Source of the DNA: Bacteroidales bacterium
GTDB taxonomy: Bacteria; Bacteroidota; Bacteroidia; Bacteroidales; UBA3824
Assembly (NCBI GenBank): GCA_017417315.1
Contig: JAFPZK010000054.1
Span: 1 to 64,000 of the forward strand
DNA length: 64,000 bases
Direction of reading: 5' to 3'
A model generated the notes under the pieces. The model was not told where the DNA came from. It saw only the letters and a list, made by a program, of their open reading frames with translations, and did no database searches. This document shows, one piece after another, positions 27,276-34,641 of the stretch. Numbering within the stretch: position 1 is the first letter of the stretch; each line of letters begins with the position of its first letter. A program made the translations under genes and the position numbers.

Positions 27276-28473
27276 AAATAAGATATTTTTGTCTTTTTTG
27301 TTTAAAATCAGATAGTTGCGGCTGCCAAGTTTTGCGGATTTCGTCCTCGGTCATATCTTCTGATAGTTGCTGAGGCAGTTTTGTGTTGCCGTAAAGCAGA
27401 GCGAGCATTTTTTTTCGTGTTAACATTTTTTCGCCGGCAATTTTGTACATTTTTATAAAGTACTCTAACGTAAAATGTTGCTGATTAGGGTTTAAGCCTT
27501 TGAAATCCAAGCCGTAACATTTTTTGCCTTTGTGCATGGGATTTGTCTGCATTCCTGTTATGTCTTTTGGCGTGAACACGTATTCGCCGTATTTTTCTTC
27601 GGGGTAACCTATTGAAGTAAAAGGCGTTAACGTGCCTCTGCCGACACTTATGTTTGTTCCTTCAAAAAGGCACAGCGACGGATAAAGCCTTATTGACAGA
27701 TAATCCGGCAGGTTAGGGGAGGGGCGTACCGGCAATTCGTATTTTGTTTTTCGAGTGTAATTTTTTACGGGGACAACCGTTAAATCGCACTTTTTATCGC
27801 CAGAAAGCCAGCCTTCGCCGTTAATCATTTGAGCGAGTTCGCCGACAGTCATTCCGTAAACTATCGGCAACGGGTCAAGACTGACAAACGATTTACAATT
27901 TTCTTCTCTGACAGGTCCGTCAACATAGTCAATATTCGGATTCGGACGGTCTAAAACTATGATTTTGACGTTGTTTTCGGCACAACTTTCCATTATATAA
28001 TGTAAAGTGCTGATGTAAGTAAAAAATCTGCAACCTACGTCTTGAATGTCATAAACTACGGTTTCAATGCCTTTGAGATGTTCGGCGGTTGGTTTTTTGT
28101 TGTTGCCGAAAAGTGAAACTATTTTAACGCCCGTTTTTTCATCGGTTTCGTTATAAATTCTTTGTCCCGGTTCGCCCGCACCTCTGAAACCGTGTTCCGG
28201 TGCGAAAATTTTTTCAACTGTGATTCCGTTTTCTATTAAAAAATCCAAAAGATGTTTATCAAATGCGATTGAAGTTTGGTTTGCCACCAAAGCAACTTTT
28301 TTTTCTCGTAAAAGGTTCAGATAATTAGCGGTATCTTCGGCGGCGACAATAAGTTTTTTAATTTCTGGTTTGATGATTGTATCTGCTTTTGTCACAACGG
28401 TTTGAGCGGTGTTCGGCTTTGCATGGCAGCCGAAAAATAATGATATGATGAAAATGTAAAGGAAAAATTTCAT
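27268..28473 (-). CDS. DUF1343 lipoprotein, exo-beta-N-acetylmuramidase NamZ-like (GH171)
   Basis: DUF1343 proteins include NamZ, which releases MurNAc from the non-reducing end of peptidoglycan fragments. The 401 residues begin with a lipoprotein signal ending SLFFGC (Cys 16). The family motifs follow: ALVANQTSIAFDKHLLDFL, KIFAPEHGFRGAGEPGQ, YDIQDVGCRFFTYISTLHYIMESC, VLDRPNPN and LFEGTNISVGRGT. Location outside the cytoplasm fits recovery of cell-wall sugars. It precedes and overlaps the sensor kinase gene. Confidence 0.9.
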   Translation of the reverse strand: MKFFLYIFIISLFFGCHAKPNTAQTVVTKADTIIKPEIKKLIVAAEDTANYLNLLREKKVALVANQTSIAFDKHLLDFLIENGITVEKIFAPEHGFRGAGEPGQRIYNETDEKTGVKIVSLFGNNKKPTAEHLKGIETVVYDIQDVGCRFFTYISTLHYIMESCAENNVKIIVLDRPNPNIDYVDGPVREENCKSFVSLDPLPIVYGMTVGELAQMINGEGWLSGDKKCDLTVVPVKNYTRKTKYELPVRPSPNLPDYLSIRLYPSLCLFEGTNISVGRGTLTPFTSIGYPEEKYGEYVFTPKDITGMQTNPMHKGKKCYGLDFKGLNPNQQHFTLEYFIKMYKIAGEKMLTRKKMLALLYGNTKLPQQLSEDMTEDEIRKTWQPQLSDFKQKRQKYLIYE

Positions 28474-28491
28474 AAAAAAACGTATAAAAAC

Positions 28492-28519
28492 GTAGAGACG
28501 CGATTAATCGCGTCTCTAC
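28492..28519. repeat. Perfect 28-bp palindrome
   Basis: GTAGAGACGCGATT is followed directly by its own complement. It lies between glyS and the NamZ-like gene and could end glyS transcripts. Palindromes of the form GTAGAGACG...CGTCTCTAC recur as dispersed elements in some bacterial genomes, by memory. Confidence 0.85.
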
Positions 28520-28539
28520 AAAAACAATATAATAATTTT

Positions 28540-30123
28540 TTATGCCTCGGGCAATTCGATGTCTTCGTCAGCCAAATGTTTCAAAATATTGTTCAAATCG
28601 CAATTCTTTGAAACGAGGTCTGCAACTTGGTCGATTGCAATTCTTTCCTGACGCATATCGTCTCTGTAACGGATTGTTACGGTATTGTCTTTGAGTGTAT
28701 CGTAATCCACTGTTACACAGAACGGTGTACCGATTGCGTCTTGACGGCGATAACGTTTTCCGATTGTATCTTTTTCTTCGTAACGGCAGTCAAAACGGTA
28801 CATCAAATCTTTCATAAGTTTTTCTGCAACCTCGGGCAAACCGTCTTTCTTAACCAAAGGCAAAACGGCAACTTTTACCGGCGCGAGTGCTGCGGGAATC
28901 TTTAAGACAACTCTCTTGTCAACTTTGCCGTCTTCCGATTTGATTTCTTCTTCGGTGTACGCACCTGAAAGTATCGACAAAAACATTCTGTCAAGACCGA
29001 TTGAAGTTTCAATAACGTACGGAGTGTAACTTTCGTTGAGTTCGGGGTCAAAATACTGGATTTTTTTGCCCGAATATTTCTGGTGCTGAGAAAGGTCAAA
29101 ATCCGTTCTTGAATGTATACCTTCAACTTCGCGAAAACCCATCGGGAAATTATACTCAATGTCGGTTGCTGCGTTAGCGTAGTGAGCGAGTTTTTCATGG
29201 TCGTGGAAACGGTAGTTGGCAGAGCCGAAACCTAATGCTTCGTGCCATTTTCTGCGCATCGTTTTCCAGTATTTAAACCATCTTAACTCCTGACCGGGAC
29301 GGATAAAGAACTGCATTTCCATCTGTTCAAATTCTCTCATACGGAAAATGAACTGACGTGCAACGATTTCATTTCTGAACGCTTTTCCGATTTGAGCGAT
29401 TCCAAACGGAATTTTCATGCGGCCTGTTTTCTGAACGTTAAGATAGTTAACGAAAATACCCTGAGCGGTTTCAGGACGGAGATAAATCGTTGATTGTTCG
29501 TCAGATACGCTACCCATTTTTGTCTGGAACATAAGGTTGAACTGACGTACTTCCGTCCAGTTTTTAGTGCCGGAAATCGGACAAACGATTTCGCAGTCGA
29601 TGATTATTTGACGGAGTTCTTCCAAATCGTTAGCGTTGAGGGCTTTGTCGTAACGTGCGGTGAGTTCGTCGATTTCTTTTTGAGTTGCCAAAACTCTTTC
29701 GTTAGTAGAAACGAATTGTTCTTTATTGAATTTATCGCCGAAACGTTTTTGAGCCTTTTCAACTTCTTTTTCGATTTTAGCGTAAAGTTTATCGCGGTAT
29801 TCTTCTATTAAGTTGTCGGCGCGGTAACGTTTTTTAGAATCTTTGTTGTCGATAAGCGGGTCGTTGAAAGCCGAAACGTGTCCTGAGGCTTCCCAAGTTT
29901 TTGGGTGCATGAAAATTGCCGCGTCGATTCCGACAATATTTTCATGAAGCCTTGTCATAAACTTCCACCAATATTCTTTGATGTTGTTTTTGAGTTCCAC
30001 GCCGTTCTGACCGTAATCGTAAACGGCTGCAAGACCGTCGTAAATATCGCTTGAAGGAAATATAAAACCGTATTCCTTGCAGTGCGAAATGATTTTTTTC
30101 AAGAGATCTTCTTGTTGTGCCAT
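28540..30123 (-). CDS. glyS: Glycyl-tRNA synthetase, dimeric single-chain type
   Basis: Charges tRNA-Gly in the cytoplasm. The 527 residues show the eukaryote/archaea-like class II form: GLAAVYDYGQNGVELKNNIKEYWW near 25, motif 2 FRNEIVARQFIFRMREFEQMEMQFF near 250, GLDRMFLSIL near 380 (motif 3) and the anticodon-binding domain near 405-527 (KVAVLPLVKKDGLPE). The catalytic insert is shorter than in eukaryotes, as usual in Bacteroidota. It follows the aminotransferase gene by 31 bp and may share its transcript. Confidence 0.97.
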   Translation of the reverse strand: MAQQEDLLKKIISHCKEYGFIFPSSDIYDGLAAVYDYGQNGVELKNNIKEYWWKFMTRLHENIVGIDAAIFMHPKTWEASGHVSAFNDPLIDNKDSKKRYRADNLIEEYRDKLYAKIEKEVEKAQKRFGDKFNKEQFVSTNERVLATQKEIDELTARYDKALNANDLEELRQIIIDCEIVCPISGTKNWTEVRQFNLMFQTKMGSVSDEQSTIYLRPETAQGIFVNYLNVQKTGRMKIPFGIAQIGKAFRNEIVARQFIFRMREFEQMEMQFFIRPGQELRWFKYWKTMRRKWHEALGFGSANYRFHDHEKLAHYANAATDIEYNFPMGFREVEGIHSRTDFDLSQHQKYSGKKIQYFDPELNESYTPYVIETSIGLDRMFLSILSGAYTEEEIKSEDGKVDKRVVLKIPAALAPVKVAVLPLVKKDGLPEVAEKLMKDLMYRFDCRYEEKDTIGKRYRRQDAIGTPFCVTVDYDTLKDNTVTIRYRDDMRQERIAIDQVADLVSKNCDLNNILKHLADEDIELPEA

Positions 30124-30154
30124 TTTTTATATTATATAAAACGTGTTAATTTTC

Positions 30155-31303
30155 TTATTTTTTCTGTGCTTTTATCAGACGTTCCACGCCCTTTCTTATG
30201 ATTTCATCGGGACGAGCAAAACATATCCTGATGCTGTTAGAGCGGTTTTTGTCGTGATAATATGCTGACATCGGGATTACGGCGACACCGTATTCCTTAG
30301 CGAGTCTTAATGCAAAATCTTTATTGTCTTGGTCAGTAACCTCCGAGCAGTCAACGGTCTGAAACCAAGTGCCTTGCGAAGGCGTAAGTTTATATTTGCT
30401 GCCTTGAAGCATTGTGCATAACAAGTCCCGTTTTGCTCTGTATTCTTGTCTTATGATGTCAAAAACACCGGCTTTTGTGTTCAAGAGTTCTGACATTGCA
30501 TATTGAAGTGCTGAATTACCCGAATTGCAGATATAATTGTGAATTTTTCTAATTTCAACGGTGTAATCCTTTGGTGCAATACAAAAACCTGATTTCCAGC
30601 CTGTTGTATTGAAACCTCTACTAAGCGAACTTATTAAAACCGTCTGTTTTGTCAGCAGCGGAAATTTTGAAATACTCGTAAACTGACCTTCAAAGCAGAT
30701 GTTAGAAAACGATTCGTCGCAAAGTACGGTTATTTTGCTGCCGACGATGATTTTTTGAAGATTTCTGAAATCCTCGTCTGACAAAAGTTTTCCCGTCGGA
30801 ATATGCGGCGTGCTGATAATAATCATTTTAGTCCTTTGATTTACTGACATGATTACTTCGTTCCAATCTATTGTGTAGTCGGGAGCTTTCATTGCGACGA
30901 ATACGGGTATTCCGCCGTTTATTCTAACGGCAGGTACATAGTTTTCGGCGGCGGGTTCTATGATTATGACCTCGTCGTCTTCGTGTACAACGGCTGTGAT
31001 TGCCGCCCAAATCGCTTCTGTTGCACCTTCGGTAACAGTAACTTCGTCTTCGGGAGTATATTTGTGAGAATACCGTTTGAAATAATAATCACAAACGGAA
31101 GTTCTTAATTCCGGGATACCAATATTCGGTGCGTATTGGTTTTTACCTGATTTAATGTATTTTACCACGAGATCTTTTATTTCTTGCGGTATATTACAAT
31201 CAGGCAAAGGCGTAGCAAAATCTATTACTTCGTCTTTTTCTGCGTAGTCAAATATTTGATTTAACAGGGTATAATTGCCCTCCGGTAGTTTTGAACGTAA
31301 CAT
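30155..31303 (-). CDS. Fold-type I aminotransferase-like protein lacking the PLP lysine
   Basis: The 382 residues are clearly of the class I/II aminotransferase family, close to the methionine/YbdL type: GKNQYAPNIGIPELR, TEGATEAIWAAI, CDESFSN, and the substrate arginine in SIRICFARPDE. Two near-invariant positions differ. The Schiff-base lysine in SSFxK is arginine here (SSLSRGFNTTGWK; codon AGA, about residue 231), and the PLP-binding asparagine in PHNPTG is isoleucine (TPHIPTGK; codon ATT, about residue 175). The gene is otherwise intact, at normal length and upstream of glyS. Either the enzyme is dead and kept for another role, or it is an early pseudogene. Confidence 0.85.
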   Translation of the reverse strand: MLRSKLPEGNYTLLNQIFDYAEKDEVIDFATPLPDCNIPQEIKDLVVKYIKSGKNQYAPNIGIPELRTSVCDYYFKRYSHKYTPEDEVTVTEGATEAIWAAITAVVHEDDEVIIIEPAAENYVPAVRINGGIPVFVAMKAPDYTIDWNEVIMSVNQRTKMIIISTPHIPTGKLLSDEDFRNLQKIIVGSKITVLCDESFSNICFEGQFTSISKFPLLTKQTVLISSLSRGFNTTGWKSGFCIAPKDYTVEIRKIHNYICNSGNSALQYAMSELLNTKAGVFDIIRQEYRAKRDLLCTMLQGSKYKLTPSQGTWFQTVDCSEVTDQDNKDFALRLAKEYGVAVIPMSAYYHDKNRSNSIRICFARPDEIIRKGVERLIKAQKK

Positions 31304-31361
31304 TTTGTCTAATTATTTGAGGTGCTAAATTACTAATATTTTTTTTAACCGTCAAATTTTT

Positions 31362-31392
31362 TTTGGATTATAATAAAAAAGTAATAATTTTG
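31362..31392 (+). promoter_or_regulatory. Promoter of frameshifted micropeptide gene
   Basis: TTTG (31362-31365), 19 bases, TAATTTTG (31385-31392), then AGGAGA and an ATG at 31417 in good register. Confidence 0.65.
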
Positions 31393-31416
31393 AGTTTCAA
31401 ATAGGAGATTTCAATG

Positions 31417-31555
31417 ATGAAAACAAGAAAATTTTTTTATTCTTTGTTGTTAATTGTCTTGACAACAAGCACGTTAAGTGCGCAAACTTTGTGGAAAATG
31501 ATGACCAAATTACCGACGGTATGTTTTTCACACCAAGAAAGTCTAAGAAAAAATA
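31417..31555 (+). pseudogene. Small exported peptide gene with apparent 1-base frameshift
   Basis: ATG at 31417 (a second at 31414) follows a clear promoter and an AGGAGA ribosome site. The first 25 residues are a strong signal peptide ending TLSAQ. As written the frame runs on into MTKLPTVCFSHQ and through the fumarase terminator to a stop at 31593. If one base is restored near 31494 (GG to GGG), the frame becomes ...QTLWENDDQITDGMFFTPRKSKKK and stops at 31553-31555, just before the terminator. That alternative is compositionally far more protein-like. The mature peptide would be only about 23 residues with a basic tail. I recognise no family. A sequencing error is an equal explanation for the shift. 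Confidence 0.5.
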
Positions 31556-31577
31556 GAGCCGCAAATTTCGCGGCTCT
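31555..31577 (-). terminator. Terminator after the fumarase gene
   Basis: AGAGCCGC (31555-31562) pairs with GCGGCTCT (31570-31577); read on the minus strand the stem is followed by ATTTTTTC. Confidence 0.8.
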
Positions 31578-31589
31578 AAAAATGAAATG

Positions 31590-33239
31590 TTAAATTATTG
31601 TGCATCCTGAACACGGCTTCAACTGTTTGAAGAAGTCGTTGCCTTTGTCATCAACCAAGATGAACGCGGGGAAATCTTGAACTTTGATTTTCCAAATTGC
31701 TTCCATTCCGAGTTCAGGATATTCAACACATTCTATTGATTTGATGTTGTTTTGAGCCAAGATTGCAGCCGGTCCGCCGATTGAACCGAGGTAGAATCCG
31801 CCGTGCTTTTTACAAGCATTCGTAACGGCTTCGGTACGGTTACCTTTTGCTAACATTATCATCGAACCGCCGTGGTCTTGGAACTCGTCAACATACGGAT
31901 CCATTCTGTTTGCCGTCGTCGGTCCCATAGAACCGCAAGGCATTCCTGCCGGAGTTTTTGCCGGACCTGCGTAATAAATCGGGTGGTCTTTCATGTATTG
32001 CGGCAGATCTTCGCCTGCATCAAGTCTTGCTTTGAGTTTTGCGTGTGCGATGTCGCGACCAACGATAATAGTTCCGTTTAATGAAAGACGGGTTGCAACG
32101 GGATATTTCGTCAAAATCTTGCAAACTTCGCTCATAGGCTGATCGAGGTCGATTTTAACGGCGTTGCCTTCGCCTGCGTTTCTTAATTCTTCGGGGATAA
32201 GTTCGGTTGGATTGTCGTCCATTTTTTCAATCCAAATACCGTCTTTGTTGATTTTCGCTTTGATGTTACGGTCGGCAGAGCAACTTACGCCCAAGCCTAT
32301 CGGACAACTTGCGCCGTGTCTGGGAAGACGGATAACTCTCACGTCATGAGCCATATACTTTCCGCTGAACTGTGCGCCGAGACCGATTTTGTAAGCCTCT
32401 TTCAAAAGTTCTTTTTCGAGTTCAACATCGCGGAAAGCGCGTCCCGTTTCGTCGCCGGTGGTCGGAAGAGTGTCGTAATAATGCGTTGAAGCGAGTTTTA
32501 CGGTCAAGAGGTTTTTCTCTGCTGACGTGCCGCCGATAACAAACGCAATATGATAAGGAGGACAAGCCGCCGTACCGAGTGATTTCATTTTTTCAACCAA
32601 GAACGGTACAAGCGTTCCCGGATTCTGAATCCTTGCTTTGGTTTCTTGATAAAGATATGTTTTGTTTGCCGAGCCGCCACCTTTGGTAACCATAAGGAAT
32701 TTGTATTCCATGCCTTCGGTGGCTTCGATGTCGATTTGAGCCGGAAGGTTGCAACGGGTGTTTTTCTCCTCGTACATGCTCAAAGGCGCGTTTTGAGAAT
32801 AACGCAGATTGTCCTGAGTATAAGTGTTATAAACGCCTTTTGCAAGAAATTCTTCATCGCAGAAACCTGTCCAAACCTGCTGACCTTTTTCGCCGTGGAT
32901 AATCGCCGTGCCGGTGTCCTGACAAAGCGGCAACTGTCCTTTTACCGAAACTTCGGCGTTTCTTAAAAACGTCAAAGCCACGTATTTATCGTTTTCTGAG
33001 GCTTCGGGGTCGTTAAGAATTTTTGCCACTTGAAGGTTGTGAGAGCGGCGGAGCATAAACGATACGTCATGAAAAGCCTGCTGTGAAAGTTTTTCCAAGG
33101 CTTCGGGGCTAACTTTTAATATAGGTTTGCCTTCAAATTCGCTTACCGAAACGCCTTCTTTTGAAAGAAGGTAATATTCCGTTTCATCTTTGCCCAACTG
33201 AAACATCGGGGCATACTTAAATTCGGGAATGTTTGCCAT
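31590..33239 (-). CDS. Class I (iron-sulfur) fumarate hydratase
   Basis: Interconverts fumarate and malate, here probably in the reductive branch to succinate/propionate used by Bacteroidales. Start placed at the ATG at 33239 ([13 protein letters not shown], 549 residues); the TTG at 33278 lies in the promoter. Both family halves are present on one chain: N-terminal domain with [10 protein letters not shown] and [12 protein letters not shown] supplying cluster cysteines, and the C-terminal fumerase domain with [26 protein letters not shown]. The length is normal for FumA/FumB types. The LysR gene upstream is divergent but separated by a small gene. Confidence 0.96.
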   Translation of the reverse strand: MANIPEFKYAPMFQLGKDETEYYLLSKEGVSVSEFEGKPILKVSPEALEKLSQQAFHDVSFMLRRSHNLQVAKILNDPEASENDKYVALTFLRNAEVSVKGQLPLCQDTGTAIIHGEKGQQVWTGFCDEEFLAKGVYNTYTQDNLRYSQNAPLSMYEEKNTRCNLPAQIDIEATEGMEYKFLMVTKGGGSANKTYLYQETKARIQNPGTLVPFLVEKMKSLGTAACPPYHIAFVIGGTSAEKNLLTVKLASTHYYDTLPTTGDETGRAFRDVELEKELLKEAYKIGLGAQFSGKYMAHDVRVIRLPRHGASCPIGLGVSCSADRNIKAKINKDGIWIEKMDDNPTELIPEELRNAGEGNAVKIDLDQPMSEVCKILTKYPVATRLSLNGTIIVGRDIAHAKLKARLDAGEDLPQYMKDHPIYYAGPAKTPAGMPCGSMGPTTANRMDPYVDEFQDHGGSMIMLAKGNRTEAVTNACKKHGGFYLGSIGGPAAILAQNNIKSIECVEYPELGMEAIWKIKVQDFPAFILVDDKGNDFFKQLKPCSGCTII

Positions 33240-33275
33240 TTTTATATAAAGTGTTTTGATTGTTGTTAGATTTGG

Positions 33276-33283
33276 CAAATGTA
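33276..33283 (-). promoter_or_regulatory. -7 box of the fumarase gene
   Basis: TACATTTG on the minus strand, 36 bases ahead of the ATG at 33239. It overlaps the TTG that would give a longer reading frame. Confidence 0.5.
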
Positions 33284-33330
33284 CTATTTTTTTTTTGAGA
33301 AAACAAGTAATTTTTTACCAAAAAAATTTT

Positions 33331-33359
33331 GACCCGCCGTTTATTGCTAACTGCGGGTC
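33331..33359 (-). terminator. Terminator after the 35-residue membrane protein
   Basis: GACCCGC (33331-33337) pairs with GCGGGTC (33353-33359); on the minus strand the stem is followed by AAAATTTTTTT. Confidence 0.75.
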
Positions 33360-33393
33360 AAAATACTTTTTTAAAATTAAAGCGAAGTGTTTT

Positions 33394-33501
33394 TTATTTT
33401 TTGTGTTTAAAATCATCTTTATATTCGTGTTTTATAAACAATTTTAAACCGAAAAAAATTGCTAAAACTTCTGCTGCAACAATAAACCAACTATAATCCA
33501 T
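33394..33501 (-). CDS. 35-residue single-pass membrane protein
   Basis: The ATG at 33501 opens MDYSWFIVAAEVLAIFFGLK and continues to a lysine-rich tail ending FKHKK, stop at 33394-33396. One hydrophobic segment (about 4-24) would span the membrane, with the charged tail in the cytoplasm. A -7 box (TAACTTTG, 33529-33536) lies 27 bases upstream and a terminator at 33331 follows, so this is a complete transcription unit. Function unknown; by size and layout it resembles regulatory small membrane proteins. Confidence 0.6.
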   Translation of the reverse strand: MDYSWFIVAAEVLAIFFGLKLFIKHEYKDDFKHKK

Positions 33502-33528
33502 GATGTTTTAATTTTTATTTTTACGCTG

Positions 33529-33536
33529 CAAAGTTA
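33529..33536 (-). promoter_or_regulatory. -7 box of the small membrane protein
   Basis: TAACTTTG on the minus strand, with CTTG 20 bases upstream as a weak -33. Confidence 0.5.
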
Positions 33537-33613
33537 CGGTTAAAAAAAATACCGTGCAAGCGTTTGTTATAGTTTGTTTCGATAGCAAAACTTGCGAAAA
33601 ATTGAGGTCTTAT

Positions 33614-33630
33614 TATCGTTAAAAACGATA
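33614..33630. promoter_or_regulatory. Possible operator palindrome for the LysR regulator
   Basis: TATCGTT-AAA-AACGATA is a perfect 7-bp inverted repeat between the divergent promoters of the small membrane protein and the LysR gene. LysR proteins usually bind such dyads next to their own promoter. Assignment to this regulator is inference. Confidence 0.45.
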
Positions 33631-33662
33631 GTAAAACTTAATTTTATTAAGAAAAAAATATG

Positions 33663-33670
33663 TAACTTTG
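33663..33670 (+). promoter_or_regulatory. -7 box of the LysR gene
   Basis: TAACTTTG, 22 bases before the ATG at 33693; no clear -33 TTTG. Confidence 0.5.
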
Positions 33671-33692
33671 CGGCGTTTTTTTTAAAATAGTT

Positions 33693-34574
33693 ATGGAAAT
33701 AAGACAACTGAAATACTTTTTACGTGCGGCAGAAACACTTAATTTTTCCGTCGCCGCCAAAGAACTTTTTGTAACGCAAAGTACTCTGTCTCAGCAGATT
33801 TTGAATCTTGAACAAGAACTTAATCAGCCGCTTTTGGAGCGTAATCCTCATAACGTGATGTTGACCGAGGGCGGGCGTATGCTTTTGCCACTTGCGAAAA
33901 GGATTGTGAGTGATGCCGAAATTTGCAAACAGCAACTTCTTGATTTAAAAGATTTGAAGTCCGGCGAACTTAATATCGGGGTTACGTTTTCTTTCAGCAG
34001 TATTGCGGGGGAGACGATGTTGCAGTTTTTGAACAGATATCCGAATGTAAAGATTAACGTTCAGTATGCACCGATGTCCGAACTTATGGAAAAACTTGTA
34101 AAGCATGATTTGGATTTTGTTTTGGCTTTTAGACCTTCGGCGCGTTACTCTAATATAAATAGTGAGGTGTTGTTTAAAAATCGGCTTTCGGCTATTGTTA
34201 ACGAGTTTCACCCATTGGCAAAACAACAGACCGTAACATTCAAAGAACTTGAATGTTATGATTTTGCGCTTCCTTCGCGCGGACTTCAAGCCAGACACGC
34301 TTTTGAAAAAATAGTTGACGGGAAAAAATATTCTTTCCGTGTCAAGGTTGAAATCAATTATATACATTTGCTTTTCCGTTTAATCCGTAATACTCAGTAT
34401 GTTACGGTTTTGAGTGAGACTACCGTTCTTAACGAAAACGGTTTGCGAGCCGTGCCTCTTGACGAACCCGGCAACGATATGGACGGCTGTATTCACACTT
34501 TAAAGAACACTTATTTAAAAAATTCAGCGAAAGAATTTATAAAAATGTTGCGTCAAGCAGCGGAGTTGTTATAA
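33693..34574 (+). CDS. LysR-family transcriptional regulator
   Basis: A DNA-binding regulator with an N-terminal winged helix-turn-helix (MEIRQLKYFLRAAETLNFSVAAKELFVTQSTLSQQI) and a two-lobed effector domain from about residue 90 (GELNIGVTFSFSSIAG). The 293 residues are normal length. The effector is unknown. The palindrome at 33614 is a candidate binding site. Because fumarase and the small membrane protein are divergently arranged beside it, they are its most likely local targets. Confidence 0.95.
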   Translation: MEIRQLKYFLRAAETLNFSVAAKELFVTQSTLSQQILNLEQELNQPLLERNPHNVMLTEGGRMLLPLAKRIVSDAEICKQQLLDLKDLKSGELNIGVTFSFSSIAGETMLQFLNRYPNVKINVQYAPMSELMEKLVKHDLDFVLAFRPSARYSNINSEVLFKNRLSAIVNEFHPLAKQQTVTFKELECYDFALPSRGLQARHAFEKIVDGKKYSFRVKVEINYIHLLFRLIRNTQYVTVLSETTVLNENGLRAVPLDEPGNDMDGCIHTLKNTYLKNSAKEFIKMLRQAAELL

Positions 34575-34595
34575 TTCTTTTTTTAAAAAATAACA

Positions 34596-34629
34596 AAAAC
34601 GTCTGACTTTTTTTGTCAGACGTTTTTTA
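34596..34629. terminator. Bidirectional terminator
   Basis: AACGTCTGAC and its complement flank a 7-T loop and end in TTTTTT on the plus strand and in A/T runs on the other; it lies between the convergent LysR and TonB receptor genes. Confidence 0.88.
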
Positions 34630-34641
34630 TTAAAAAAGAGT

